Below, one piece after another: positions 52,500 to 62,319 of a DNA stretch of 64,000 nt. Position 1 is the first letter of the stretch. Each line of letters begins with the position of its first letter. The stretch covers positions 27,158 to 91,157 of the forward strand of contig WHTW01000011.1 in the NCBI GenBank assembly GCA_009377525.1, written 5' to 3'. The DNA is from Rhodospirillales bacterium (GTDB taxonomy: Bacteria; Pseudomonadota; Alphaproteobacteria; Reyranellales; Reyranellaceae). The notes beneath the pieces were generated by a model that had not been told where the DNA came from, ran no database searches, and saw only the letters and a list, made by a program, of their open reading frames with translations. The translations under genes and the position numbers were made by a program.

Positions 52500-53745
52500 G
52501 CGCGAATCCGTAAGCGTTCTTGAGCGCGGCCATCAGCTCGGGCAGGCCGCCACTGACCAGCGGGGGTTCGGGCAGCGACGTTTCAATCGGTCCCGGATCC
52601 TTGAGGCCGCTCGCCGTCAGCAAGGCCGCGCAGCGTTCGTGCGGCGCGATGGTACCGTCGGCGCGCAGACGCTCGATGGCGGCGAAGGGCGCCACAGAGG
52701 ACGCCTCGGGCCAGATGCCTTCCTTGGCGGCGAGCGTCACGACCCAGCGCCTGAGATCGTCGTCGCCGATCGTGACGGCGGCGCCGCGCGAGCGGCGCAG
52801 CACGTCGAGGCCCTGCACCGTGGCCTGCGCTGCACCGATCGAGGTCGCGATCGAGGGCGCGTTGCGCGGCACCTCGGGCGGCATGGCATCGCCGCTCGCC
52901 ATGGCCGCCGTCAGCGAGCCCGAGACCTCGGCGGCGACGAAGCGCGGCACGCGGTCGATCCAGCCGAGGGCTAAAAGGTCCTCGAAGCCCTTCCACATGC
53001 CGAACAGTGCATCGCCATAGCAGACCGGCAGCACGCACCAGTCGGGCGGCGTCCAGTCGAACGCCTCGGCGATCTCGTAGGCGATGGTCTTGTAGCCTTC
53101 CATGCCGTAGGGGTTGCTGCCGACCACGGGACCGAAGAAGGGCGAGGTCGGATACCAGCCGAACTCGCGCACGCCCAGCGACTGCAGGCGCCAGCGATCT
53201 GCCTTGTCGTTGACCTTCACCACCATGGCGCCATAGGCGCGCATCTGCAGCACCAGCGGACCCGCCGAGCCCACGAAGGTGAAGACGATGCAGGGCAGGC
53301 CGGCCTTGGCGGCATACGCCGCCGCCGCTGCACCGGCATTGCCCGACGAGCTCGAGGCGATGACCTTGGCGCCAAAGCGCTTGGCCATGGTGAGCGCGCC
53401 CGAGGCCAGCCGGTCCTTGAACGACCAGGTGGGATTGCGAGACTCGTCCTTGATCCAGACGTCGCCGATGCCGAGGTTGGGCGCTTCAAGAAGCGGCGTG
53501 TTGCCTTCGCCCAGACTCACCGCCTCGCTGGCCGTCGCCGGCAGGAACGCATCCCATCGCCACATCGACTGTGGGCGCCGCTGCAGGTCGTTGCGGCCGA
53601 GCCCGGCACCCGGCGTTGCATCATAGGCGACGGTGAGATTGGCCGGAGCACCGGCGGAACGGCAGGCTGGACAATCGTCGGCGAAACGATCGACTGCATA
53701 TCGGGCGCTGCACCGAACGCAGATCAGCGCACTGGCAGAAGGCAT
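52492..53745 (-). CDS. threonine synthase-like PLP enzyme with N-terminal zinc ribbon
   Basis: A 417-residue fold-type II PLP enzyme. An N-terminal CVRC...CPAC pair suggests a zinc ribbon, as in some threonine synthase-like proteins. The PLP lysine lies in NPTWSFKDRLASGA, the phosphate loop is SSSSGNAGAAAAAYAA, and GVREFGWYPTSPFFG plus PVCYGDALFGMWKG follow. It may make threonine or act on another beta/gamma-substituted amino acid. The ATG at 53745 begins right before the zinc ribbon. It is the first gene of an operon with two LLM oxidoreductases, an unusual setting for biosynthetic threonine synthase, so a catabolic role is likelier. Confidence 0.85.
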   Translation of the reverse strand: MPSASALICVRCSARYAVDRFADDCPACRSAGAPANLTVAYDATPGAGLGRNDLQRRPQSMWRWDAFLPATASEAVSLGEGNTPLLEAPNLGIGDVWIKDESRNPTWSFKDRLASGALTMAKRFGAKVIASSSSGNAGAAAAAYAAKAGLPCIVFTFVGSAGPLVLQMRAYGAMVVKVNDKADRWRLQSLGVREFGWYPTSPFFGPVVGSNPYGMEGYKTIAYEIAEAFDWTPPDWCVLPVCYGDALFGMWKGFEDLLALGWIDRVPRFVAAEVSGSLTAAMASGDAMPPEVPRNAPSIATSIGAAQATVQGLDVLRRSRGAAVTIGDDDLRRWVVTLAAKEGIWPEASSVAPFAAIERLRADGTIAPHERCAALLTASGLKDPGPIETSLPEPPLVSGGLPELMAALKNAYGFAHG

Positions 53746-53822
53746 TTCGCAGCTTACCGAGTTTCGGGTGGTGCCTCCAATCGGCCAGTGCCAAGGTGCG
53801 GCAATTCGACAGGAGATTTGCG

Positions 53823-54683
53823 ATGGCACTGGGTCGTCTCGGCGTTTGGTACGCAACCGACAAGCTGAACGGATCGCAGCTCGGCGATCTTGTGAAGACC
53901 GTCGAAGGCAACGGCTATTCGGCATTGTGGTACCCCGAATCGCGCCTCTACGAATCGATGTCGCTGGCGGGTTACCTGCTGTCCAAGTCGAGCAAGCTCA
54001 CGATCGGCAGCTCGATCGCCAACATCTATGCGCGCGATTCCTACACCGCCAAGCGCGCCCTGATTTCGCTGAACGACTGGTACGGCGGCCGCTTCATCCT
54101 GGGGCTGGGCGTCAGCCACATTCCCATGGTCGAGGGCGTGCGCGGCCATCGCTACGACAAACCCATCCCGGCCATGCGGGCTTATCTCGACGGCATCAAC
54201 AAGGATGTGCCGGCCGGCGAGGAGTTGCCCGTCATGGTCGCGGCACTGGGCCCCAAGATGCTGGCGCTCAGCGCCGAGAAATCGCGCGGCGCTGTTCCGT
54301 ATAACGTAACGCCGCGGCACACCAAGCAGGCGGCGGCAGTCCTGGGGCCGGACAGGTGGCTGGCCGTCGAGCAGAAAGTGACGATCGAGACCGATGCCAA
54401 CCGCGCCCGCACGCTCGGCCGCAAGGAGCTGGCGCGCTACATGGTGCTGCCCAACTACCGCAACAACTGGCTGCGCGAGGGTTTTACCGAGGCCGATCTC
54501 GCCAACGGCGGCAGCGATCGCTTCATCGACGCCATGTGCCTGTGGGGCGATGCCGCGACGGTCAAGAAAGGCCTGCGTGCGCACTTCGAGGCGGGCGCGA
54601 CCCATGTCTGCCTGCAGCCGGTGCACGCCGACGGCGACTTCGCCGCGCGTGATCGCATGCTGGCGGCGCTGGCGGACACCTGA
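53823..54683 (+). CDS. LLM class F420-dependent oxidoreductase (TIGR03620-like)
   Basis: A 286-residue protein with LGRLGVWYATDKLNGSQLGD, YSALWYPESRLYESMSLAGY, DWYGGRFILGLGVSHIPMVE and ELPVMVAALGPKMLALSAEK. The GVW start and WYPES, GLGVSH and AALGPKML segments resemble F420 family TIGR03620 (from memory). The ATG at 53823 has GGAG upstream. It is divergent from the threonine-synthase-like gene across 77 bases and followed by another LLM gene after 14 bases. Confidence 0.86.
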   Translation: MALGRLGVWYATDKLNGSQLGDLVKTVEGNGYSALWYPESRLYESMSLAGYLLSKSSKLTIGSSIANIYARDSYTAKRALISLNDWYGGRFILGLGVSHIPMVEGVRGHRYDKPIPAMRAYLDGINKDVPAGEELPVMVAALGPKMLALSAEKSRGAVPYNVTPRHTKQAAAVLGPDRWLAVEQKVTIETDANRARTLGRKELARYMVLPNYRNNWLREGFTEADLANGGSDRFIDAMCLWGDAATVKKGLRAHFEAGATHVCLQPVHADGDFAARDRMLAALADT

Positions 54684-54697
54684 GAAGGAACACGACG

Positions 54698-55768
54698 ATG
54701 GATTTCGGCATCGCCCTGCCCACGGCGGCGGATTCCTGGAAAGTCACCAAGGAAGCCGAGGAGCTGGGCTTCACCCACGCCTGGTTCTACGACACCCAGA
54801 TGCTGAGCGCGGACTGCTTCGTCGCCATGGGCGCGGCAGCGGTGAACACGAAGCGCATCCGGCTGGGCACCGGCGTGCTGGTGCCGTCGAACCGCATCGC
54901 GCCGGTCGCGGCCAATGCATTGGCGACGCTGAACCAGCTGGCTCCCGGCCGCATCGACTTCGGCGTCGGCACCGGCTTCACGGCGCGGCGCGCCATGGGC
55001 TTCGGTGCCATCAAGGTCAAGGACATGGAGAGCTACATCCACCAGGTCTATGGCCTGCTGCGCCGCGAGACCGTCGAGTTCGAGATGGAGGGGCAGACCA
55101 AGAAAATACGTTTCCTCAATCCCGAGCTGCCATTGTTCAACACCAAGGACCCGATCGCGCTGCACCTCTCGGCCTTCGGTCCGCGCACGCGCGCGCTGAC
55201 CGCCAAGCTCAAGGCCGGCTGGATCGACTTCGTCGGCAAAGTCGAGAACGGCATCAAGGAAGTCGAGGCCATGCGCGAGGCCTGGACCAAGGCGGGCCAC
55301 GCGCTGAGCGACCTGCAGGCCACCGCCTTCGCGCTGGGCTGCGTGCTGAAGGACGGCGAGCCTGCCGATTCGCCGCGCGCCATGGCGCAGGCGGGCCCGC
55401 GCGCCGCCGTGATGCTGCATCGCGCCGCCGACGAGGCGCTGGCCGGCCTGGCACCGGGCGTGGCCATGCTGTCCAAGACCACGCCCGAGCTGCAGGGCTA
55501 CATCGATCTGGCGCGCGGCTTCGAGCCCAAGGACGCGCCCTATCTCGAGAATCATCGCGGGCATCTGATGTTCGTGAAGCCCGAGGAGAAGCGCTTCGTG
55601 AGCGCCGAGCTGATCGCGAACACGTCGTTCACGGCAAGCGAGGCCGAGATCAAGAAGCGCATCGAGGCATTGCGTGGCGCCGGCTACACCCAGTTCACCA
55701 TCCAGCTCGTGCCCGGCCACGAGTCGGCCCTTGCCGACTGGGCCCGCATCCGCACGGCGTTTGCGTGA
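54698..55768 (+). CDS. LLM class oxidoreductase
   Basis: A 356-residue superfamily protein with MDFGIALPTAADSWKVTKEA, THAWFYDTQMLSADCFVAMG, QLAPGRIDFGVGTGFTARRA and IALHLSAFGPRTRALTAKLK. It is one of the longer LLM proteins in the window, with an extended C-terminal half. AGAAGGA precedes the ATG. Its 3' end is followed at once by repeat R6. Confidence 0.85.
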   Translation: MDFGIALPTAADSWKVTKEAEELGFTHAWFYDTQMLSADCFVAMGAAAVNTKRIRLGTGVLVPSNRIAPVAANALATLNQLAPGRIDFGVGTGFTARRAMGFGAIKVKDMESYIHQVYGLLRRETVEFEMEGQTKKIRFLNPELPLFNTKDPIALHLSAFGPRTRALTAKLKAGWIDFVGKVENGIKEVEAMREAWTKAGHALSDLQATAFALGCVLKDGEPADSPRAMAQAGPRAAVMLHRAADEALAGLAPGVAMLSKTTPELQGYIDLARGFEPKDAPYLENHRGHLMFVKPEEKRFVSAELIANTSFTASEAEIKKRIEALRGAGYTQFTIQLVPGHESALADWARIRTAFA

Positions 55769-55771
55769 GCG

Positions 55772-55836
55772 TCTTGCCGGACCGCGGGCCTCCAGGCCCG
55801 CTCATGATCATGATGCGGGCCGGAGGCCCGCGCTCC
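55772..55836. repeat. palindromic repeat R6, mixed-arm copy
   Basis: The left outer arm is TCTTGCCGGACCGC as in R2, but the right outer end is GCGCTCC as in R3/R4, so the outer arms do not pair. The inner hairpins are GCGGGCCTCCAGGCCCGC and GCGGGCCGGAGGCCCGC, and the loop is TCATGATCATGA. It lies between a convergent LLM gene and the 2OG oxygenase gene, meeting the stop codon of the latter. Confidence 0.75.
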
Positions 55837-56489
55837 TACAGACTCAGATTGAATGCAATCGAGATGCGCTCGGCGGTGCCGCGATAGGGCCGCACCTGGT
55901 GGATCATCCACGACGGGAACATCACCAGCCGGCCGGCCTTGGGCCGGATGCGCTCGGTGGCGCCGCCCGTCAGGCCGCCGGGCATGGCGTAACCGAGATG
56001 CGGCGCGTTCATCGCCGGCAATGGTCCGCGCGGGTCCATGAATTCGAGCTCGCCGCCCAGCGACGGGTCGGCATCGATGCCGCCATCGTCGACGTAGTAG
56101 ACGCCCGACCAGAAGGCCCCGGGATGGGAATGGAATTCGTTGCCGTGGCCGCTGCGGTTGACGTTCGCCCACATGTTGCCGTGCCATGTCACGGCAAAGT
56201 ATCCGGGATGAGGGCCGCTTCCGGCGTTGCCTTTGCGATCCGTGGTCACGCGATTGGCGAGGTTGCGGCCGATGGCCATCAGCTTGATCGCGGGCGCGCC
56301 GCCCCACCGATCCATGTCCCAGCTCGACTGCCAGCCGCCGAGATTGGAGTGCTGCGTGCTCGGATGACTCTTCTCGCGTTCGACGATCACGCGGCGCAAC
56401 TCGCTATTGAGCGTCGCCGCCTCAGGTACATCCAAGGTCACGAGCGGGGTAGCAAACAGCGGGACTATTTCGGGCACAGCACTGCTCAT
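55836..56489 (-). CDS. putative 2-oxoglutarate/Fe(II)-dependent oxygenase (TIGR02466-like)
   Basis: A 217-residue double-stranded beta-helix protein. The segment NEFHSHPGAFWSGVYYVDDG offers the first iron ligands, GELEFMDPRG follows, and VMFPSWMIHQVRPYRGTAER gives the distal histidine and the arginine that would bind 2-oxoglutarate. The overall pattern matches family TIGR02466, of unknown substrate. The ATG at 56489 is preceded by a perfect hairpin at 56503-56526. It is not clearly part of the neighbouring LLM transcripts. Confidence 0.82.
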   Translation of the reverse strand: MSSAVPEIVPLFATPLVTLDVPEAATLNSELRRVIVEREKSHPSTQHSNLGGWQSSWDMDRWGGAPAIKLMAIGRNLANRVTTDRKGNAGSGPHPGYFAVTWHGNMWANVNRSGHGNEFHSHPGAFWSGVYYVDDGGIDADPSLGGELEFMDPRGPLPAMNAPHLGYAMPGGLTGGATERIRPKAGRLVMFPSWMIHQVRPYRGTAERISIAFNLSL

Positions 56490-56502
56490 GTGCGGAGAAC
56501 GT

Positions 56503-56526
56503 GTGCAGTTGCTCGTTCAACTGCAC
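56503..56526. promoter_or_regulatory. hairpin/operator candidate upstream of the 2OG oxygenase gene
   Basis: GTGCAGTTG (56503-56511) and CAACTGCAC (56518-56526) pair perfectly around CTCGTT, 13 bases upstream of the oxygenase ATG. An AT-rich TAAATATAAAG stretch lies just upstream on the minus strand and could be a -10 region. It could be a repressor site over the transcription start or a structured leader. Confidence 0.4.
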
Positions 56527-56617
56527 TTTATATTTAGGCAGTGCACCTATGCGTGTTCGGCGACTTCAACTTTTCGCGAGAGCACTGGGAAAAACGACAG
56601 CATATCGAGTGAAGCCG

Positions 56618-57499
56618 TCACAGCTCCGCGTAAGGCCGGATCACCGTGTCGCCAAAGCGGGCCAGGCTCTCCTCGAGGTTCGGCATGAAAGGACCAACCG
56701 GCAGGACGATACGGTCGACGCCGCGGCGCTTGCGTTCCTCGATGGCGGCCCGCGGCTCGACGGTCGAGCTGGGCAGCAGGTCGGGACAGCCGGCGATCAT
56801 CTCGATGGCCGCCGGATCGCGACCGGCCTCTGCCGCGGCGCGGCGCGCCACATCGAACAGCGGGAAGGTGTCAACCTGGGCGCCGACGGACGGGAAGAAG
56901 CCGTCACCCAGGCGGCCGGCCCGCCGCGCGGCGGCTTCGGAATGGCCGCCGACGACAATGGGGATGCGGCCAACCGGCTTGGGATTGCAGGTCACTTCCT
57001 TGAAACTGACGAACTCGCCCGAGAAAGTTGCACCGTCCTCGGCCCACAGCGCCTTCATGGCAGCGACGTATTCGTCGGCCCGCCGGCCGCGCCGCTCGAA
57101 CGGCACGCCCATGGCCTGGAACTCCTCCTTGAGCCAGCCGACGCCGATGCCGAGCTCGAACCGCCCGCCGCTCATGTAGTCGAGGGTGGCGACCTGCTTG
57201 GCCAGGACCAGCGGATGGCGCTGCGGCAGGATGACGACGCCGGTCAGGAAACGCAGCCGCGTCGTCACGGCGGCGGCATAGGCGATCCAGATCAGGGGAT
57301 CGGGAAAGGCGCCGCTCCGGCCGACCGGCAAGCGGCCGGTCGCCGAGTAGGGGTAGGTCGAGGAGTAGTTGTCCGGAAAGACCACATGGTCGACCGCCAG
57401 CATCGAATCGAAGCCGGCGGCCTCGACCAGCCGTGCCAATCGGGCGGCGCCGGCGAAGTCGGGGAAGGTGTTGTTGCCGAAGTGCAGGGCGAATTTCAT
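56618..57499 (-). CDS. LLM class F420-dependent oxidoreductase (TIGR03619-like)
   Basis: A 293-residue protein with FDSMLAVDHVVFPDNYSSTY, FLTGVVILPQRHPLVLAKQV, YMSGGRFELGIGVGWLKEEF and PKPVGRIPIVVGGHSEAAAR. The SGGRFELGIGVGW motif places it with TIGR03619. The ATG at 57499 follows the preceding LLM gene by 17 bases. Substrate unknown. Confidence 0.87.
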   Translation of the reverse strand: MKFALHFGNNTFPDFAGAARLARLVEAAGFDSMLAVDHVVFPDNYSSTYPYSATGRLPVGRSGAFPDPLIWIAYAAAVTTRLRFLTGVVILPQRHPLVLAKQVATLDYMSGGRFELGIGVGWLKEEFQAMGVPFERRGRRADEYVAAMKALWAEDGATFSGEFVSFKEVTCNPKPVGRIPIVVGGHSEAAARRAGRLGDGFFPSVGAQVDTFPLFDVARRAAAEAGRDPAAIEMIAGCPDLLPSSTVEPRAAIEERKRRGVDRIVLPVGPFMPNLEESLARFGDTVIRPYAEL

Positions 57500-57516
57500 G
57501 GCGTCACCAGCCCCCG

Positions 57517-58467
57517 TTACCAGCCGAGGTCGCGGCGGATGCGCGCTGCCGCTTCGAGGTGCCGGTCGTGATCGCCGGCAAAGCGCAACACCAGGTGCGT
57601 CGCGCCGGCATCGGCGTAGGACTTGATCCAGGCCGCCGCCTCGGCCGCGGGGCCGGCGAAGCTCTTCTGGCGCTTGCGCGTCTCCAGGGGATCGACGCCG
57701 TAATATTCCTTCAGATAGGCGTTGAGCTTGTCGTCGGCGCGCTTGGCGTCGTCGTCGATCGACAGTGTCATATACATCGCCGCTGTGAGCTTGGACGGGT
57801 CGCGGCCGGCGGCACGCGCGGCAGCCACGACCTCGGTCCATTCCGGGGCATAGTCCTTGGCCAGCGGGCTGTTGGGGAACCAGCCATCGTACAGCTTGCC
57901 CGCGCGCGCGCGCGAGGCGGTGACCGCGCCCGCGATCCAGATCGGCGGGCCGCGCGGCCGATGCGGCGTCGGGCCGAGCACGCTCTCTTTCACCGTCCAG
58001 CGGCCTTCGGCGCCGGGCTTGGGCCAGGTGACGGGCTTGCCGGACCACAGCGCGCGGCAGAGCGCCAGGCCTTCGACCAGGCGGCCGACGCGCTTGTCGA
58101 ACGGCACGCCGGCCGCCGTGAACTCGGCGCGCACGTTGGGCACATCGGGCGCGATGCCGACGCCCAGGATGACCCTGCCCTCGGCGATGCGGTCGAGGGT
58201 TGCCACCTGCTGCGCCAGCACGACGGGATTTCGCAGGGCAGGCAGCAGCACGGCGGTGCCGAGCTCGGGCTTGCGCGTGCGGGCGGCGACGGCCGCCAGG
58301 AGCGTCAGCGGATCGTGGCGCGGGCGGGCCAGCAGCGAATCGCCGACCCACAGCGAATCGTAGCCCAGGCCCTCGGCCTTCTCGGCGAGCGCCAGCAGCG
58401 ATGCCGTTTCGTCGCATTTCTCCATGACGCGCTCGCGCGTCGGCAGCAGGTATCCCACTCGCGGCAT
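57517..58467 (-). CDS. LLM class oxidoreductase
   Basis: A 316-residue protein with GYDSLWVGDSLLARPRHDPL, ELGTAVLLPALRNPVVLAQQ, RIAEGRVILGVGIAPDVPNV and PRGPPIWIAGAVTASRARAG. It is divergent from the Rv3520c-like gene across 61 bases and probably co-transcribed with the next LLM gene. Cofactor preference is not evident. Confidence 0.85.
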   Translation of the reverse strand: MPRVGYLLPTRERVMEKCDETASLLALAEKAEGLGYDSLWVGDSLLARPRHDPLTLLAAVAARTRKPELGTAVLLPALRNPVVLAQQVATLDRIAEGRVILGVGIAPDVPNVRAEFTAAGVPFDKRVGRLVEGLALCRALWSGKPVTWPKPGAEGRWTVKESVLGPTPHRPRGPPIWIAGAVTASRARAGKLYDGWFPNSPLAKDYAPEWTEVVAAARAAGRDPSKLTAAMYMTLSIDDDAKRADDKLNAYLKEYYGVDPLETRKRQKSFAGPAAEAAAWIKSYADAGATHLVLRFAGDHDRHLEAAARIRRDLGW

Positions 58468-58528
58468 GGCGTTTCCTCTTGCTGATCTATAGTTGGTATA
58501 GTTTGCGCGGCGAGTGGAGGAAACGGCA

Positions 58529-59566
<1,038 letters not shown>

Positions 59567-59579
59567 AGGAGCAAAAGTC

Positions 59580-60449
59580 ATGAAAGTCGGAGTCTTCGCG
59601 ACGTTCATGTCGCCCCAGGCGACGCCCAAGATGATCAAGGACTTCGGCAAGCGCGCCGAGAACGCCGGCCTCGAATCGATCTGGATGGGCGAGCACGTGG
59701 CGCTGTTCGACAAGAACACCTACGGCTATCCCGGCTCGAAGGACGGCCGCATCCCCGTGCCGGAGGGCGGCGGCATGCTCGACGTCACGGCAACCTTCGG
59801 CTTCCTCGCCGCCGCGACCACCAAGCTCAGGCTCGGCACCGGCGTGGCGCTGGTGCCGCAGCGCAACCCGATCTACACGGCCAAGGAGATGTGCACGCTC
59901 GACTGGCTGACCGACGGGCGCATCGACTTCGGCATCGGCGTGGGCTGGAACAAGGAAGAGGTCGAGGCCTGCGGCTATCGCTGGGAGGATCGCGGCAAGC
60001 GCTGCGATGAGTTCCTCGAAGTGATGCGCCGGCTGTGGACCGAACCGGTGGTCGATTTCTCCGGCAAGTGGGTGAAGTTCGAGACCATGCGGCTCGATCC
60101 CAAGCCGATCCAGAAGCCGCACGTGCCGATCATCGTCGGCGGCTATGCCGACGCCGCCTTCCAGCGCGCCGTGCGCTTCGGTGCCGGCTGGTACGGCTTC
60201 AACCTCGATCCGACGCGCGCCAAGCAGATGCTAGACAAGCTCGATGCCGCCTTCGCCAAGGCCGGACGCAAGCGCGAGCCTGAGTACGAGATCATCATCA
60301 CGCCGCCGATGAACATGGCGCCCGATCACGTGAAGGAATACGCTGCGCTTGGCGTGCATCGCCTGATCGTGAACCTGGGCAGCCAGCGGCCGGAGAAGGT
60401 CGACCAGCGCCTGCCCGAGATCGAGAACGTGGTGAAGCTGGCGGCTTAG
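59580..60449 (+). CDS. LLM class F420-dependent oxidoreductase (TIGR03619-like)
   Basis: A 289-residue protein with LESIWMGEHVALFDKNTYGY, GTGVALVPQRNPIYTAKEMC, WLTDGRIDFGIGVGWNKEEV and PKPIQKPHVPIIVGGYADAA. AAGGAG lies upstream of the ATG. Its stop codon ends where the perfect palindrome R7 begins. Confidence 0.87.
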   Translation: MKVGVFATFMSPQATPKMIKDFGKRAENAGLESIWMGEHVALFDKNTYGYPGSKDGRIPVPEGGGMLDVTATFGFLAAATTKLRLGTGVALVPQRNPIYTAKEMCTLDWLTDGRIDFGIGVGWNKEEVEACGYRWEDRGKRCDEFLEVMRRLWTEPVVDFSGKWVKFETMRLDPKPIQKPHVPIIVGGYADAAFQRAVRFGAGWYGFNLDPTRAKQMLDKLDAAFAKAGRKREPEYEIIITPPMNMAPDHVKEYAALGVHRLIVNLGSQRPEKVDQRLPEIENVVKLAA

Positions 60450-60519
60450 TCTTCCGGACCGCGCGCGTCCCGCGCGCCTCATGATCATGAGGCGCGCGGG
60501 ACGCGCGCGGTCCGGAAGA
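60450..60519. repeat. palindromic repeat R7, 70-bp perfect palindrome
   Basis: Bases 60450-60519 are fully self-complementary. The half-site begins TCTTCCGGACCGCGCGCG and ends at the centre of TCATGATCATGA. The inner hairpins are GCGCGCGTCCCGCGCGC and its complement. It exactly spans the gap between the stop codons of the convergent LLM and amidohydrolase genes. Confidence 0.9.
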
Positions 60520-61623
60520 TCATGACAGGCCGAGACGATAGACGCGATCTGCCGTGCCGCTGAAGATCGCCGTCTTCTCGGCGGCCGAGGCGCCGGCGGT
60601 CATGCGCTTGAAGGCATTCCAGAGTGCCGCCGAGCCGATGCCCATCTTCTCGACCGGATAGTTGCTCTCGACCATGCAGCGGTCGGGGCCGAACAGGTCG
60701 ATGCAGGTCTTCACGTACGGCCCCCAGTAATCTGCGAGTCCTTCCGACGACGGCGGCGCCGGCAGCTTCATGTAGTCGTAGGCGGCGAGCCGCATCATCA
60801 CGCCGCCGAGCTTCACCGACACGTTGGAACACCTGGCCAGCTCGGTCATCGACGCCTTCCAGTGGGCGAAGACCTCGTCCTTCTTGCCGGCATAGGGGCC
60901 GTAACCCAGCGGGCCGCCCATGTGACACATGACGATGTTGGCGTTGGGGAAGGCGCGCGCCAGATCGACCGCTTCGCCGAGCTGCGGATGAAACAGCCAG
61001 GCATCGAGCGACAGGCCGAGCCTTTCGAGCTGCCGCATGCCGGCGCGGACAGTCGAGTCGAGATAGAGGCCCGATTGCGAAACGCCGTGGCTGTTGCCGA
61101 TGATCGGATCGGCGTCCCAGCCGGCCGAATAGCGGATGCCGCGGAAGCGGCCGCCGCCGGCGGCGATCTCGGCCTCCAGCACGGCGGCGACACGATCGCC
61201 CAAAGCCAGATCGGCGTAGCCGACGATGCCGCGGCAGATGCGTGCCGGGCCGTAGCGGCCGCTGTCGCTCATGGCCGCGATGCCGGCCACGAACTCGACC
61301 TCGCCGACCGGCTTCATCTCCTCGGGCCCGCGGGCGCAATACATCGCGCGACATTCCTCGAACACCGTGGCGACGATGTTGTGCCCGGTATTCAGGTCAG
61401 CCAGCAGCTCGTCCAGGAGATAGCGATAGCGCGGCGGCATGTCCCACAGATGATGGTGGGTGTCGATGATCGGCAGCTCGGGCTCGAGAATCGCCTCGGC
61501 CGGCGCCTTGGCGAGCCACGCCCTGTCTGGCTTGAAGATGCGGCCAAAGCGTGTCGGCTCGTCGGGATTGCGGGCGCCCTGGAACATCGCGCCGAGGCCG
61601 GAGGGGAACTCGTTGGTCGCCAT
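60520..61623 (-). CDS. metal-dependent amidohydrolase (amidohydrolase_2 family)
   Basis: A 367-residue TIM-barrel hydrolase. The HxH metal motif is in IIDTHHHLWDMPPRYRY, with FRGIRYSAGWDADP, the histidine in IVMCHMGGPLGYGPYAG, and the aspartate/glutamate strand FGPDRCMVESNYPVEKMG. Such enzymes hydrolyse lactones, decarboxylate aromatic acids or open rings. The ATG at 61623 lies 5 bases after the alpha/beta hydrolase stop, and four minus-strand genes form an operon. Its stop touches repeat R7. Confidence 0.88.
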   Translation of the reverse strand: MATNEFPSGLGAMFQGARNPDEPTRFGRIFKPDRAWLAKAPAEAILEPELPIIDTHHHLWDMPPRYRYLLDELLADLNTGHNIVATVFEECRAMYCARGPEEMKPVGEVEFVAGIAAMSDSGRYGPARICRGIVGYADLALGDRVAAVLEAEIAAGGGRFRGIRYSAGWDADPIIGNSHGVSQSGLYLDSTVRAGMRQLERLGLSLDAWLFHPQLGEAVDLARAFPNANIVMCHMGGPLGYGPYAGKKDEVFAHWKASMTELARCSNVSVKLGGVMMRLAAYDYMKLPAPPSSEGLADYWGPYVKTCIDLFGPDRCMVESNYPVEKMGIGSAALWNAFKRMTAGASAAEKTAIFSGTADRVYRLGLS

Positions 61624-61628
61624 GCCCG

Positions 61629-62318
61629 TCAGCCCTCCGCAATCAGCCGGGCGAGCGCCACGGGCTCGCTCAGCATTGGATAGTGGCCGGCGTCGAGCTC
61701 GTGCCAGCGGCCCTTCAGCCGCTCGCAGGCGCGGCGCTGGTGGGCGACCGGCGGATTGGTACTGCGCTTGCACCAGATCACCGAGGCGTTCCACGGCAGG
61801 TCCCAGAAGCGCTCGAGCTTCACCGGCGCCGTCATGGCGGCGATGGGATGCATCGTGCAGCGCTCGATCGCCCATGTGCGCAGGCCGGGCTCGAGGTCGG
61901 CGAACAGGCGGTTCTCGAAATCCTGCCGCGAGGGGCCGCTGGTCAGCTCGGTGTTGACGGCGGTCGGACGCTTGACGATGTCGGGCAGCGCCTCGCCGTT
62001 CAGCAACGCCAACGCATCGGCGAAGACCACGCGCGCCACCCGCTCGCGGGCAAGCTCGGCCGCCCGCGCCATCACCATCCCTCCGGTGCTGGTGCCGGCC
62101 AGCACGACGTCCTTCAGGTCCTCGTAGAACAGCAGGTTCGCGATCTCCTCGGCGTGGCCCTCGGTGGTGATGCCGGCGCGCACCTGGCCGTTGCGCTCGG
62201 CGCAGCCGTCGAGCGTCGGCGCGAACACGCGATGGCCCTTGGCCAAAAGCTGCTCGACGGTGGGCTTGAAAATCCAGCCACCCTGGTAGGCGCCGTGGAT
62301 CAACACGAACGTGGTCAT
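61629..62318 (-). CDS. alpha/beta hydrolase
   Basis: A 229-residue hydrolase. The oxyanion region is LIHGAYQGGWIF, the nucleophile serine is in LAGTSTGGMVMA (GxSxG), and the histidine is in DAGHYPMLSEP. Size and look fit the small esterase/hydroxynitrile-lyase-like branch (EstC/salicylate esterase type). It is 1 base after the dehydrogenase stop and 5 before the amidohydrolase start, so the products probably act in sequence on an ester or lactone. Confidence 0.88.
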   Translation of the reverse strand: MTTFVLIHGAYQGGWIFKPTVEQLLAKGHRVFAPTLDGCAERNGQVRAGITTEGHAEEIANLLFYEDLKDVVLAGTSTGGMVMARAAELARERVARVVFADALALLNGEALPDIVKRPTAVNTELTSGPSRQDFENRLFADLEPGLRTWAIERCTMHPIAAMTAPVKLERFWDLPWNASVIWCKRSTNPPVAHQRRACERLKGRWHELDAGHYPMLSEPVALARLIAEG

Positions 62319-62319
62319 G

